The position numbers were made by a program, and so were the translations under genes. DNA of 64,000 bases from Myoxocephalus aenaeus (lineage: Eukaryota > Chordata > Actinopteri > Perciformes > Cottidae), in assembly GCA_038501785.1 (NCBI GenBank), contig JBAMJR010000196.1, forward strand, positions 81,001 through 145,000. Direction: 5' to 3'. The notes under the pieces were generated by a model that worked only from the letters and a program-made list of their open reading frames with translations, did no database searches and had not been told where the DNA came from. Shown here in pieces: positions 42,350-52,848 of this stretch; the stretch's first letter is position 1; the number at the start of each line of letters is the position of its first letter.

Positions 42350-45300
42350 CTGAGAGGAAATAATTAATAATTATCATTTGATGATACTAACTTATTTTGT
42401 TCAGGAAAACAATTGAAGGAACTTTTATTTGTTATTGAAAAGGAGCTAGAAATTATCAAATCTTGGTTCAATATTAATACATTATCTCTTAATATAAAGA
42501 AAACAAAATTCATGGTTTTTGGAAATCAAATGGAACTAGAGGGGGATATTGAATTAAAATTCTGTGACGATAAAATTGAAAGAGTTTTTGAGACAAAATT
42601 CCTCGGGGTTGTGATTGATCATAAAGTAACATGGAGACAACATATTGAATATATAAATGCTAAAATTTCCAAGTCGATAGCTATACTGTATAAATGTAGA
42701 GATGTACTAACTTCTAAGGCCTTGTATGTAATTTATTGCTCACTTATACTTCCATATTTATCTTATTGTGTGGAGGTCAACCTATAAAACCTTTATAAAT
42801 TCAACAGTTTTGTTACAAAAACGAGCGATACACATCATGAATAATGCTGGCTACTATGAGCACACAAATCCTTTGTTTTACAGATCACATGTTATGAAAT
42901 TTAATGATTTGGTTTATTATAAAATAATGCAGACAATGTACAGAGCTAAAGCAAAGTCACTGCCAGACTGTGTACAAAGGTTGTTTTCAATACATGTGTA
43001 AATATGATTTGAGAGATGTTTGTAAGTTTATTGTACTAAAAGCTAAAAAAGGGATTAAAAGAAGATGTATTTCTATTGTAGGAGTTCAGTTATGGAACAA
43101 CGCTAAAATGGATGTAAGAACAGTCAACTCATTTTTGGTTTTCAAAAGGATTATTTATAAAGCAATTTTTGAGGGTTACAAGTGAGAATGAAATGTATGT
43201 ATATGAAGGATGTATGTATATATGTATTTATTTTATTCTTTATTTCGAATTAATTATCTGATTTAATTGATGATAATAATTTAGGATAGGAATATATAAG
43301 CATTTTTTGTGCTTCTACCTATACCTTTTCGGTCTTTCTGTTTTGTATATTATATATTGTAATGATTGATTAATGATTGACTGAATTAAACACAAACACA
43401 CACACACACACACACTTGTAGTTGCGACTTCTCAAAGTTCCAGATCTCAAAAACACAATTTCTCGTCTTAATTAAAAAAAAGAAAAAGAAAATCTGACCT
43501 TTGGTGGACTGTGAAACTAAAGAAGAAGAGACCGTTTCCAACCAAATAACACAAACAGTAAAACAGAGCAGCATGTGAGAAGTCGTGGTGTTACGAACCG
43601 TAGACTAGGGCTGCAACAACGAATCGATAAAATCGATAAAAATCGATTATCAAAAGTGTTGGCAACGAATTTCATTATCGATTCGTTGTGTCGCGCGATT
43701 ATTACGCCAGTCAATAAGTCGCGGAGAAAAAAAAGAGCGGAGCAGAGCAACTGGCCGCCAGCGTGTCTGAGATTGGAGTGAGACAAGAGAAAAGGCGAGG
43801 TCGTCATCTTCTCAAAAATAGAAGATCTTTGACGAGTCGAGTCTTGGCCAATCAGCGTTAAGATGTCTACAGAGTCTTCATTTCCCTCAAACTTGTTTTT
43901 AATGGAAGCTAGTGAGCTTGCTATCACGTTAGCTTAAAGTTACTTTATGTTCCGTTACAGTTCAGTCTTGCTTGTAAAAAACTGTAACGTGATGAAACAT
44001 GCCGTAACTCCCCGGTCTGGTTCAGTTCACGCTGTCACTCGTTAACGTTAAACCGGCACAACGACGGATCTGGCTGCAGGTTTTTATTTTACTCAAAGTA
44101 GAATGAAGCAAATCACAACGTGATGTCATGGTCATAAGAGACCCAGAATGAAATGGTTTAAGGAAGAGGACGCTCTATATGTAGCAGTACAGCTTCCCTC
44201 TGTCCCAGTATTTCATACATATTGATAAAGCATGGTATGATAAATGCAGCCTCTGGAGGCATCAATTACAGTAAACATGGCTCACATTTGGCAGATGTAA
44301 AGCATACATGTGTATGTTTTTAGTGTTAGCCCATTTTTTATTTTTTATTAACAGCTCAGGGATGTTCAAGGAGCAACCTGTTTGTGCACTTTCTGAAGAT
44401 GTTTTGCGCTGTCACTTCTGTTTTTGAATAAAGGGTTGGAAATGAACCCTTTTTTGATATATATTTTTTTTTATCCGATTCATCGATTAATCGAAAAAAT
44501 AATCAACCGATTTATCGATTATTAAAATAATCGTTAGTTGCAGCCCTACCGTAGACATAATGTAAAAAAAAAAAAAAGGCATAGTATTTCACAGTATTTA
44601 TAAGCATCTTAAAAACAACTGCCAGCTGTGTTTGGTTTATGTTTTCTGACTTTTTGTGTGCTTTTAAAACCAATTCATCCACCCTTTTGATTTGGTGGCC
44701 ATCGAGTTTCCCCATTTGGGATTAATAAATATTTCTAATCTCATCCAATCTGGTCAGGATGTTCCGTCTGCTGCAAACAGACCTGCGGTCATGTGCTCAC
44801 GTCTCACCTCTGACAGTCCAGGCAGAGTGTCGTCATGCAGGCGGGACAGTTGAGGACGGCGTCGCTGCTCATTAAACCCGGATCCTGACGAGCCTGCGGT
44901 CGAGACCCTGCAGCCGATCGCTTTCTGCTGTGGTACCTGAAGACGACGAAGACGAGACAGGCCGAATGAAAAAAAAAAGAAAGAAACAAATGTTTAATAA
45001 AACCGGAATGACTCTTCCCCCGAGCGTCTTACTGTCTTCTCTTGGAGTCCACCCAGGCCTGGTCCCGGTCGTCCTCGTCGGGGTCGTACAGCAGCTCGTC
45101 ATTGGTCATTACGGCTCGCTGTCGCCGCCTCCGGCCGGTGGAGCCACCTGGCAGACAAGACAGAGGGATTTTAACAAAAGGCACGTCTTTAATGACGTGT
45201 TTACGAGCTACGTGACGGCAGGAAAACTAATGATCGGGGAGATTCGTGCTTACTTGGCTTCTCCTCTCCCTCCGAGTCGGAGTCGAAGTACACCTCATCG

Positions 45301-46408
45301 TACATCTGAGGGTTAGAAAGTGCAGGAGGACCTCCTCCTCCGGTTTCTACTGAAGAATAAACACACAAGTGTAAATACAGTTTTATTGACGATGTTTCTC
45401 CTTCAGTATCCAGTAGAACATGTGATCAGACAATTGTTGATGTTCCTCTAGTGTCTGATCATGTGATTTTGGAAACAACCAATCAGTGTGTAGTCTGCTC
45501 AGTGAAAATGAGTACTGACTGAAGGTAAATTATAGCGTTCTCATGATGCGTTCACATGTAATCTAGTAAAATCTAGTGTTGGTGATGATCTACAATAAAT
45601 CCAGATGCTTTCACATGAATATAAAAATGGGTATTAGAGATGAATTATGAGCTGTTTAACGTCCTAACTTCCTAATTACATTTCATTAACAGATAATGAC
45701 AATAAAAATACAATCTTGTATTTCCTTATTTGGATTGTGTGTTTTTATGAAGGAAAAACACTATAAATTGCTTACTATATTATACTTACTATTATTACTA
45801 TAAACAAAGTAAAAGTATAATATTTAGAACCTTTGATGGTTTACAGACTTGACTAGCGAGTTGAAATATTTTTTGGGAAGGATGGATCCTTGTAGACTAG
45901 CTGCTATAATCAAAACAGCAAAGTGATCTGTATCTGTTAATATTGATCAGTAATTAGTATCGTCGGCAAAAAACTTGATTATGGATCTAAAAGTGAGTTT
46001 TAAGCTCCTCTACTTTGCAGTCTGATAGATAAACATGCAGCTGGGTGTTACCAGTTGCTGCTGCTGCTGCTGGTGTCCAGGTTCCCTCAATGGTCTTGAT
46101 GGTGGAGCTAAGCTCCGCCTCCATCTCCTTCTCAAACTCATCCCCGCTGGACGACCCGCTCTCCCCCGTCAGGTACTCCCTGATCAGCTTCTTCTTCTGC
46201 TCCGGGGTCCCGTTCAGCAGCACCTCCAGCTCGTCCTCCGAACTGAATCACAGCCACGGACAAGTTATGTATTTATATATATATATATATATTATTTTAT
46301 TTTTTTTGTAATAAAACACAAGGAAGATGTATATGTTTGAGTCCGATTCTAAAAGTAATATCCATCTAAATGTCTTAGTATCAAATCAAAGTAAATGTAC
46401 CTGCTGCT

Positions 46409-46486
<78 letters not shown>

Positions 46487-46865
46487 AGCCCTCTAAATTA
46501 TTCAAGTCTATTCTGAATAAGTTTCACCTGCATTAAGCACGTACTTTGAATACTTTCAAGTACATGTATCTTAATATACACTTAAAGCAAAGTAACATGT
46601 CCATCACAGTACTTTCACAGTAGTATTACTAGCTACTATTCTGACCTAAAGTACCTGAACACTTCCTCCCACACCGGTTCTAAGAGGGTGAACACATCGT
46701 GCATCATAAAAACAAAACCCTAGCAGCTCTAGTTTGTTTACATGTGGACCACGTGGTCTCTCAGTGAGCCGTAAAGATGTCCGACCTGCTCTCGGCTCGC
46801 TCCTCGTCGCTCAGCTCCTCGAGCTCATAGGAGTCGATCTCCTGCGGTATGTTCAGTTTGTTCAT
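42049..46865 (-). CDS. eapp: eapp (E2F-associated phosphoprotein), six coding exons
   Basis: The join 46865-46786, 46242-46052, 45349-45254, 45147-45033, 44936-44808, 42349-42049 gives 912 nt and 303 residues (human 285), in frame throughout. EAPP is a nuclear phosphoprotein reported to bind activating E2Fs and stimulate E2F-dependent transcription. Order of recognisable segments: MNKLNIPQEIDSYELEELSD, the acidic SSEDELEVLLNGTPEQKKKL, IREYLTGESGSSSGDEFEKE, MYDEVYFDSDSEGEE, TNDELLYDPDEDDRDQAWVD, the Cys cluster SDAVLNCPACMTTLCLDCQR, HEKYRTQYRAMFVMNC and the C-terminal CSECSTEVAVFDKDEVYHFF. The CPAC/CLDC and CSEC cysteines suggest metal binding. A lineage-specific Ala run (residues about 84-90) sits at the exon 2 end. 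Introns carry a LINE fragment and a hAT MITE. ETS-type sites lie just upstream. Confidence 0.96.
42413..43390 (+). mobile_element. 5'-truncated non-LTR retrotransposon, RT C-terminal region
   Basis: Plus-strand frames read LNIKKTKFMVFGNQ, FETKFLGVVIDHKVTW, ISKSIAILYKCRDVLTSKAL and IYCSLILPYLSYCVEV, then after a frameshift near 42780 TVLLQKRAIHIMNNAGYYEH. This is the part of a LINE reverse transcriptase that follows the YADD box. It ends in a TGATTGATTAATGATTGA-type 3' repeat near 43375. Inserted antisense to eapp in intron 5; inactive. Confidence 0.85.
43606..44548. mobile_element. hAT-type MITE E with 8-bp target duplication
   Basis: 943 bp, ends TAGGGCTGCAAC and GTTGCAGCCCTA, perfect flanking duplication CCGTAGAC (43598-43605, 44549-44556). 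Same family as 21668-22751, in opposite orientation. Located in eapp intron 5. Confidence 0.93.
44808..44936 (-). CDS. eapp: eapp coding exon 5
   Basis: Acceptor GTCTTCAG, reads YHSRKRSAAGSRPQARQDPG, then LMSSDAVLNCPACMTTLCLD and CQ, donor CAGAG|GTGAGA. Confidence 0.95.
45033..45147 (-). CDS. eapp: eapp coding exon 4
   Basis: Acceptor CTGCCAG, reads GSTGRRRRQRAVMTNDELLY then DPDEDDRDQAWVDSKRR, donor GACA|GTAAGA. Confidence 0.93.
45254..45349 (-). CDS. eapp: eapp coding exon 3
   Basis: Acceptor TTCTTCAG, reads ETGGGGPPALSNPQMYDEVY then FDSDSEGEEKP, donor CCAA|GTAAGC. Confidence 0.92.
45360..46050. other. eapp: eapp intron 2
   Basis: AT-rich, no repeat or additional exon recognised. Confidence 0.6.
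46052..46242 (-). CDS. eapp: eapp coding exon 2
   Basis: Acceptor GATTCAG, reads SEDELEVLLNGTPEQKKKLI to TWTPAAAAAT, donor ACTG|GTAACA. Confidence 0.92.
46418..46482. repeat. (TA)n microsatellite in eapp intron 1
   Basis: About 32 TA units. Confidence 0.96.
46786..46865 (-). CDS. eapp: eapp coding exon 1
   Basis: MNKLNIPQEIDSYELEELSD then EERAES, ending AGCAG|GTCGGA in phase 2. The donor is weak after GT. Confidence 0.88.
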
Positions 46866-46940
46866 TTTAACTGTCGACAGACACGTTCAACGTTCAGCAA
46901 CAGGAGCTGCGCGCGAACTAGCGGCGACACACAAACGACT

Positions 46941-47010
46941 ACTTCCGCTTCTTCTACTTCCGCTTCTTCTTCTTCTTCTTCTTCTTCTGTGGTTTCGTAG
47001 AACGGAAGTG
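46941..47010. promoter_or_regulatory. eapp: ETS-type sites and (CTT)n in the eapp promoter
   Basis: ACTTCCG at 46941-46947 and 46956-46962 and CGGAAGTG at 47003-47010 match the ETS/GABP core common in housekeeping promoters. A (CTT)n run lies between them. All are within 150 bp of the eapp start codon. Confidence 0.45.
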
Positions 47011-47039
47011 GACATTTTGAAGCGGAAACAATAAAATAA

Positions 47040-48470
47040 AATACAATTAAATTAAAAGAAACAATTCAATATAATAACAATTAAATACTTAGTCAAATTA
47101 AATTAAATTAAAAGATAAAATTAAATAAAACAAAATGTAATTAAAATAATTAATAAAAACAAATAAAACAAAAATGTGTAAATAGTAAAGTAAAATAAAC
47201 ATTATACCAACTGTTTTCACCTCGTAACATAATCTGTTTTTAAATATGTACTTACGGTTTTTACATTAATGAACTTTAATAAAATTATAAAAGTCTGCAG
47301 TTATATTTAAATAAACAAAAACACGTTAGCTTTAAGAATTTGATGATAAATCGTTTCCTAATTGTTGATTGTATTAAAAGTGTTAACCTTCTATTTGACA
47401 GGGATACAGAATCAAAACCTCCCATTCCTGAATCAAACTGCTGCTGTTACGACAAACCACCCTTAGGTGGAGCCAACAGATCAGAGATGTTCACTTATTC
47501 TCCTCTCAGAGTTCACTGCAGCTAAAGATTCATCTGAAGGCCCAGAAGTCCATGAGACGATGGAAGGAATGAAAATGAATTATTTAATGTACAATTTACA
47601 AACGTAAGTTTCCATCACCACCACAGATGTTCATTGAATACACGTTTACTCCATCATTCGTGGATTCATATTTGTTGTCACATTTTTACCTTTTAAAAGG
47701 TCTTAATATTTTCAGAAGACTTAAGAGGATACAATTCAATAATGTAAGAACTGATCAAACACCTGATGGTCTTGAAAATGGGACAAAAATAATGTATTAA
47801 GATGTCGTTTTAATCAATTTATTCTCCTGCTTGTTACCAGCAGGTGAACATGTAAAACTGTTTTCTATTGTTTCTATTATTATCACGTCATGAAATGTGT
47901 TTAAATTGAGGTTTAAAAGTGTTCTGTTTGCCGCCACCTTTAAGTAAATTAAATTCGGGTCTGTTCATTCATCCTGCACCAAAAAGAGATTTTCATTCAC
48001 CCGTTCAATTTAAATCTGATCGTGCTCAAGGTGATTTAAAGTATATAGTTTATACCTAAATAAACATATTCTGCAACCCACATTTATACTGACATTTTAT
48101 TTAATCATTGCTGGTTCGATTTCTTGGAGCTTGTGCACATTGAGATAAAATAAGACGAAATATGATAAGATGAGATGAAATGAAATAAGATAAGATAGAA
48201 TTATTATATATACAAATATTCAATATATATATATATATATCAATATCAATATGAACAATATCAATATCAATATCAATATGAACAATATAATTAGGTGTGA
48301 AATACCCACACCATTGTTTAATAGAATAGAATAGCAATAAGAGTAAGGTAAATAAATAAAGTAAACAATCGACTTAAATAGAAAAAGTTAAATACAACAA
48401 AGATTAAATTGTAGAAGTCATAAAAACACCAAAGGCAAATGGAAAATGAAATACAATTTTTATTTTAAGC
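47040..48470. other. Intergenic region upstream of eapp, nothing gene-like
   Basis: Very AT-rich (AAATTAAAATAAA-type) with a TA run near 48225-48240 and an imperfect (ATCAATATGAACAAT) run to about 48290. Confidence 0.6.
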
Positions 48471-48729
48471 TTTGTGTTGAGAGATATTGTCAGTGATATT
48501 GAAAAAGTGGTGAGTAATATTGAACATCGATTAATACAAAAATACATCAAGTCGAAGCTAAACTCCTCAACAAAAAACTACAAATCCACGGTCAGTGGTT
48601 TGTTTGGTGAAATGGTTTGTTTGGAGAACGTATTCTTTACTCTCCACGGAAAGCATCCCAAACATGCCGAAGGACTGAAGCTCGAGAGAACAGGAAGGAG
48701 GTTTAGTTTACCTATTTGTATGAAAAAAC

Positions 48730-48731
<2 letters not shown>

Positions 48732-48788
<57 letters not shown>

Positions 48789-48939
48789 GTGTGTGTTTGT
48801 GTGTGTGTGTGTTCAACTTTCTGTTTCTCCGTTCTGTTTGGTCATGGCGTCCTCTGTTTTTGTTTTTCTGTCTGTGTGTGCTGTTTGTTTTGTGTCTTTC
48901 TCCTGCAGTTTGTCCTTCGCAGCGTCTTTGTGTCGTGTG

Positions 48940-48976
<37 letters not shown>

Positions 48977-49082
48977 AGCCGCCGGGTGACATTTTCCATT
49001 CCAGGTGTGACATCTCACTCCCCTGACAGCCTCTTCTTTTTCTCTTCCGACAAACTAAACAACTCCTTTCTGATTTTACCTG

Positions 49083-49141
<59 letters not shown>
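48732..49141. repeat. Cluster of (GT)n and (CA)n microsatellites
   Basis: GT run at about 48732-48812, GT run at about 48941-48974 and CA run at 49084-49141, in opposite strand sense, plus a GT run at 49397-49425. They generate the many spurious frames here. Confidence 0.95.
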
Positions 49142-49142
<1 letters not shown>

Positions 49143-49330
49143 CACCGACCACCTCTGTCTCAGCTCTGCTGCTCGACAAGCTAATTTAGCCAATTACACA
49201 CAGGTGCGATGCTAATTTCCCTGAGCTGGCAGGCAGCTCCTGGAGGAGGTAAAAATAACAAAATTACACCCATCTGTCCTCCTGCCGGCAGGCGGGCTCT
49301 CCCACCGGGTGCTGGCTCCACCGCCACCAC
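49142..49330. other. Possible conserved non-coding element
   Basis: A complex, non-repetitive stretch with homeodomain-type cores (GCTAATTTAGCCAATTACAC, ATGCTAATTTCC, AACAAAATTACACC) and balanced base composition, between microsatellites and far from coding exons. It has no good coding frame. Conservation cannot be tested here. Confidence 0.3.
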
Positions 49331-49393
49331 AAAAACACACATGGGAGAAAGAAAACACACTGTTGGCTTTGATAATGGAGGAGAAGACAATGG

Positions 49394-49426
<33 letters not shown>

Positions 49427-49769
49427 AGGAATCCACAGTTGCTTTTTCTCCCCATTGTTTGGAGCTTTCAATGGATTTTTCAGCGATACACAGCAATTTC
49501 CTGCAAGAAAAAAAAGGACTTTTGTTGAGGAGGGATAATTATGTGGAGCTGCAGTGTCACTGTTGGACTTTGTTTGTGTGGAGGAGGAGGAGCTCAGACA
49601 CAAAACATAATGTGGTCAGAACCGACGGAGTCCTTCAGACGGCGAAGGAGTCTCTTTTTAGCGTTTGCAGCAACAAGCGACTGAGGGTTTGTTACAGTTA
49701 CATAAATATTTGTTCAGAACAAAACTCTGAGAAGGCAATTTCAGGTCCTGGAGAAAAAGTTCTCCCACA

Positions 49770-49990
49770 AACAGAGCTACGGCAGAAAAAAATAACGTGA
49801 TACAGTCACAGGTTGTTGCCCTGCACCTAGAAAAGGGCACTCTTCAGCAGCAGGTTGAGGAGCTCACCAACTCATTCCAGGGTGAGCGAGTTTTAACCAA
49901 CCAACACATACAACTCTCTGATAGCATCGAATCATGAAATCCAGCGGCACAACGGCGACCTCAGGACAGCAAAAGAATGCAGACAACTGT
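49770..49990 (+). pseudogene. Fragment encoding coiled-coil-like protein
   Basis: A plus frame reads ATAEKNNVIQSQVVALHLEK, then GTLQQQVEELTNSFQGERVL and TNQHIQLSDSIES before a TGA. After a one-base shift the text continues EIQRHNGDLRTAKECRQ. The heptad-like pattern suggests a coiled coil. I cannot name the family; a transposon ORF1 remnant or a processed pseudogene is possible. Confidence 0.35.
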
Positions 49991-50044
49991 GCTGAACAAT
50001 GCCTCATCCGAAAGTCCATCCACACCTTAAATATCTAAAAGAAA

Positions 50045-50335
50045 CTTGGCAGGTTTTTCTACGGGTAACCCGGTTTCCTGCCTAAAAACAAAGTTTCTTA
50101 CTTTCCACTTCTATGTTTTAAAGGGTGTAGTCCGGGTGATCCGGCTTCCTCCCTTAAAAACACATTTTATGTATTTAATTTCAATGTTTTAAAGGGTGTG
50201 CTCTGGCTGATCTGATTTCCTCCCTTAAAAACCAATTGTATTTATTTAATTTCAATGTTTTAAAGGGTGTACTCCGGGTGATTCGGTTTCCATCCCTCAA
50301 AAACAAATTTTCGTACTTTTATTTCAAAGATAATT
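50045..50335. repeat. ~75-bp tandem repeat
   Basis: Four diverged units around TTTTAAAGGGTGTACTCCGG, GTGATCCGGTTTCCTCCC and TTAAAAACAAATTTT. Confidence 0.9.
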
Positions 50336-50509
50336 CATAAAGATAATGGAATTTTTTTTGCATTTGTTGTCAGTGTCAGATTTAAATATGTATTCTATTT
50401 TTCTATGTCTCTCCTTATCTGCTATGACCTGCTTGTATCTGTTTTTATTTATTTATTTTCAGTATTTGTTTTATTGTGTTTTTTACTGTGTCTCTTAACT
50501 GTTGTAATG

Positions 50510-50600
50510 TTTTTTTTTTCCTGACTCCTGTACAGCACTTTGTGACCTTTGTCTGTGAAAAGTGCAATATAAATAAACTTACTTACTTACTTACTTATCA
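50510..50600 (+). mobile_element. 3' tail of a non-LTR element
   Basis: GTACAGCACTTTGTGACCTT, then GTGAAAAGTGCAATATAAAT and AAACTTACTTACTTACTTAC: a dispersed fish LINE-type 3' end with a terminal tetranucleotide repeat. The coding part is absent. Confidence 0.6.
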
Positions 50601-50639
50601 TGTTCTGTCAGAAGTCGCTAAAACATGTTTTTTATTTAT

Positions 50640-51920
50640 TTAATCACCTTCATACTTCATGGCTTTTCTCCGAGAATTGCTGATGGACATGATTTGATGG
50701 TTTCTGAAGTATAAAACTGTGAAAGGAGTAATATACACAACATTCAGAGCATTAATTAACTACTACTACTAACTACTAAAGAGATCAAGGTGTAAGGAAA
50801 TGGCTCAGCCTTTTGAAATGCAAATAGAAAATGTAACAAGAAGGACTAGCTATATATATAAATGTATACAGTATACATACCTATTCCTTTTTGTTACATG
50901 TACTATTTGCATATATATATATATATATATATAATATAACATCTACCTCTGAGATGTAGTACAGTAAAAAGTACAATATTTACCTCTGAGTAAAGTACCT
51001 TGAATTTTTACTTGAGTAAATGTTCTTATTTACATTCTACAAAAGTGTTTTAGACAGACAGAATATTATGTATTATCTCAGATTATTTTGTCTTCAGATG
51101 AATACGGTTCCTCGAACATCACGTTTCGCAGCTGTATCCTTTTTTTTCCCATCAACCTTTGCTGCTCCGAGTCGGTTCTTTTGCTTCCTATACGAACAGA
51201 TTCACAAAGTGAAGCTTGATAACTGCTTGTCTGGGTTTTTATGCACCGACACCTGCTTACCGTCTACGGCCGGCCTCGGCTTGGTGGAAATGTGAAAATA
51301 TAAAACAAGCTCCGGCGGAAGCAAAGACGGAGGGTGGATGCAGAGGGACTGATGGATCATTATCCAGGCGGCCTACAGTTCGTCCCACATGTCACCTCCG
51401 TGGCACCCCGAGCGTCTCCGGATATAAATACAGTTTGAGAGGATTTCCATTATTGAGACTTCTGCTGTCATGTGGACATGTGAAATGTGTCTCGGAGGTC
51501 TTGCCACCCTGCCAGAGAAAATAAATTGGTCCTCGCACATAACCTCCTTACATTCCTACCGCCACCTCGCCCCCCTGTTTCCTACAGAGCGCGTGTGATG
51601 ACTCCGTCTGTAAAGGTTGATTTATTCTACATTCTCACATAGATGGATCTGTCAGTCTATCTGTCACACAGCAACGTTTTTTTCTTTTCTTTCCCAGAGG
51701 CCGCTGAGACCCGGCACACACTGATGAAGGAATGGTTCAGAGACACCGCGGAGGGTTTGAGTTATAGAATCAGGGATTTATATTTAAGATATGGTACAGA
51801 TGAGTGAAAAACACTTATTTTAGCTGCCGAAAGTTGTTAAAACAAGAATTTAAACAACATGTATAACACATTTTTCTAGTTTTAGGTCACTACAACCATC
51901 TTAATGCCTTTAGACACATA
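50640..51920. other. Intergenic region, partly GC-rich
   Basis: TA run near 50914-50932 and GTAAAGTACTTGAGTAAATG-type fish repeat near 50950-51030. The part at 51170-51620 is more balanced in composition and non-repetitive, but no splice-flanked protein frame is convincing. Confidence 0.4.
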
Positions 51921-51929
51921 CATGTTGTT

Positions 51930-52470
51930 GTACATTGCTGTACATTAATATGTTACACTGTACCAAGTTTCCCCGTTAAATTACAGTAAACAACTGGCAG
52001 CTACAGCTTCCAGTATTCAACTGTAATTCTACAGCATACCTACTGTAATTTACAACAACTGCTTCATACTGTAAACAATATTACAGTACAGTGCTGTATA
52101 GAAAAGGCATTGTACTGTTATTTTAGTGTTAGTTAATTACCGTACAATGTATTACAGTACTGTATAATGTATATTTTTACAGTATGACACTGCTAGAAGC
52201 TAATGATTTAAAATTGTCACAGTCTTTATGTTGACTATGTGCTGAATAAGTAGTAGAGACTTGATGCAATGGAATTTTGAAGAGTAATGGGCGGAGTTAG
52301 TTAACTGAAAAAGCAAAAAATACTGTAGTATACTGCAATATGTGACAGTAGCGCACTGTTAATTTCTTTTTTCTTCTAAGGTGTCAACTGTTGCTGTATT
52401 TAACTGTAATCAACTGTATTTCCGAAGAGCAGTACATTACTGTTGAGGAATTCTTGTATTTTTACATCAA
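51930..52470. repeat. TACTGTA/TACAGTA-dense region
   Basis: More than 15 copies of ACTGTA, TACAGT or their inverses in about 500 bp (for example ATACTGTAAACAATATTACAG, ACAGTACTGTATAATG). It can fold into many small hairpins. Confidence 0.75.
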
Positions 52471-52574
52471 TTTGTTACAGTGATAGTTATGCAGACATAT
52501 TATTATATAGTATAGAAATAATGTAATACTTTTGTTTTACTGTTTGATTTATTGACAAACAAGCTCACTGGGAA

Positions 52575-52745
52575 ATACTAGGTTTATTAAAGGATCATGA
52601 CTTAGTTAGGTTTAATAAATATGATGAAATACTTAGTTAGGTTTAATTAAGATGATGAAATACTTAGTTAGGTTTAATAAAAGATGATGAAATACTTAGT
52701 TAGGTTTAATAAAAGATGAAATAGTTAGGTTTAATAAAAGATGGT
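52575..52745. repeat. ~33-bp minisatellite
   Basis: Five units of TACTTAGTTAGGTTTAATAA plus AAGATGATGAAA, slightly variable in length. Confidence 0.92.
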
Positions 52746-52848
52746 GGTTTGGGTTAAAATAACGAGACTAATAAGTCAACTCTGCTTTCACCCTCGACAT
52801 GAACAACGGTTTTACAAAGTCCTGTATTTTAAACCCCCTCAATCGTCC

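Noticed and set aside
48712..49193. Many overlapping frames rich in Cys-Val or Thr-His
   Set aside because: They are translations of GT/CA repeats.
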